This document shows positions 63,910-64,000 of a stretch of 64,000 nucleotides of DNA, piece by piece. The stretch's first letter is position 1; each line of letters starts with the position of its first letter. The DNA is taken from the NCBI GenBank assembly GCA_914767885.1, contig CAJZBQ010000055.1, positions 186,001 through 250,000 on the forward strand, written 5' to 3'. The stretch comes from Blepharisma stoltei (taxonomy: Eukaryota; Ciliophora; Heterotrichea; Heterotrichida; Blepharismidae). Below the pieces are notes generated by a model. It made no database searches, had not been told where the DNA came from, and was given only the letters and a program-made list of their open reading frames with translations. A program made the position numbers and the translations under genes.

Positions 63910-64000
63910 TTGAGAGTTTATATATCAAAGATATGCTGAATGCTATCTATCAAGAATTAAGCTGAAATATAGATTTATTTATTTATTTAATTAGTTTATC

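Overview
This window reads as germline (micronuclear) DNA of a heterotrich ciliate, most likely Blepharisma or a close relative. Three kinds of evidence point there. (1) In-frame TGA falls at conserved Trp positions, for example the W of GSPC-W-MAPE in the kinase, ASWCGYSQ in the PDI, HHCPWVNN in the DHHC enzyme and the Trp of the FHA domain, while TAA and TAG act as stops. (2) Spliceosomal introns of only 15-17 nt (GTAATAGAGATGCAG is one) are needed to keep frames open. (3) Many genes are split by AT-rich or GC-rich inserts bounded by TA or by longer direct repeats; deleting each insert exactly restores one conserved protein. Those are the marks of internally eliminated sequences (IESs), removed when the somatic macronucleus forms. 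The species call and the name BogoMITE for the main element family rest on memory of published Blepharisma work, not on a search.

Layout: 0-12 kb has a 5'-cut uS10 gene behind a GC-rich SINE-like insert, an MGCVC-type acylated protein, a basic Ser/Pro-rich protein, an OSR1/SPAK-like kinase, a TMEM41/VTT membrane protein, a CABLES-like cyclin-box protein and a coiled-coil protein. 12-21 kb has a 1082-aa protein, a membrane cyclic-nucleotide phosphodiesterase and a WD40/katanin-p80-like protein. 21-31 kb is a dense housekeeping run: succinyl-CoA ligase beta, PDI, TPX2-like, eL34, bZIP, a membrane protein and two tandem short-chain dehydrogenases. 31-44 kb has a cyclophilin split by a 2.2-kb element, a TPR-like protein, two tandem FHA proteins and a kelch-TPR protein. 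44-57 kb is a tandem duplication of a 1449-aa receptor-like gene with a decayed LINE between the copies. 57-64 kb has PDH E1-beta, a leucine-rich-repeat protein, a DHHC palmitoyltransferase, eL15 and a cyclic-nucleotide-binding protein.

The most informative locus is the tandem pair. Copy A (44635-48984) is uninterrupted and 4350 nt long. Copy B carries eight inserts of five or more types; removing them leaves exactly 4350 nt in one frame. Copy A therefore gives base-level insert boundaries without somatic sequence. At least five repeat families occupy the window: (i) ~300-390-bp MITEs with TIR CTCCGTGAGCGAAC; (ii) ~255-480-bp GC-rich SINE-like elements with a hexamer-repeat 5' end, an AT-rich 3' tail and 9-17-bp target duplications; (iii) a ~228-bp MITE family starting TATAGMGTCTKCAYCGCTAT; (iv) a 582-bp element with TIR CATCCTTGATCGAACGA; (v) a 2.2-kb element with ~0.5-kb TIRs, an 8-bp target duplication and a nested MITE. 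Fold-back IESs and one insert without usable TA boundaries complete the set.
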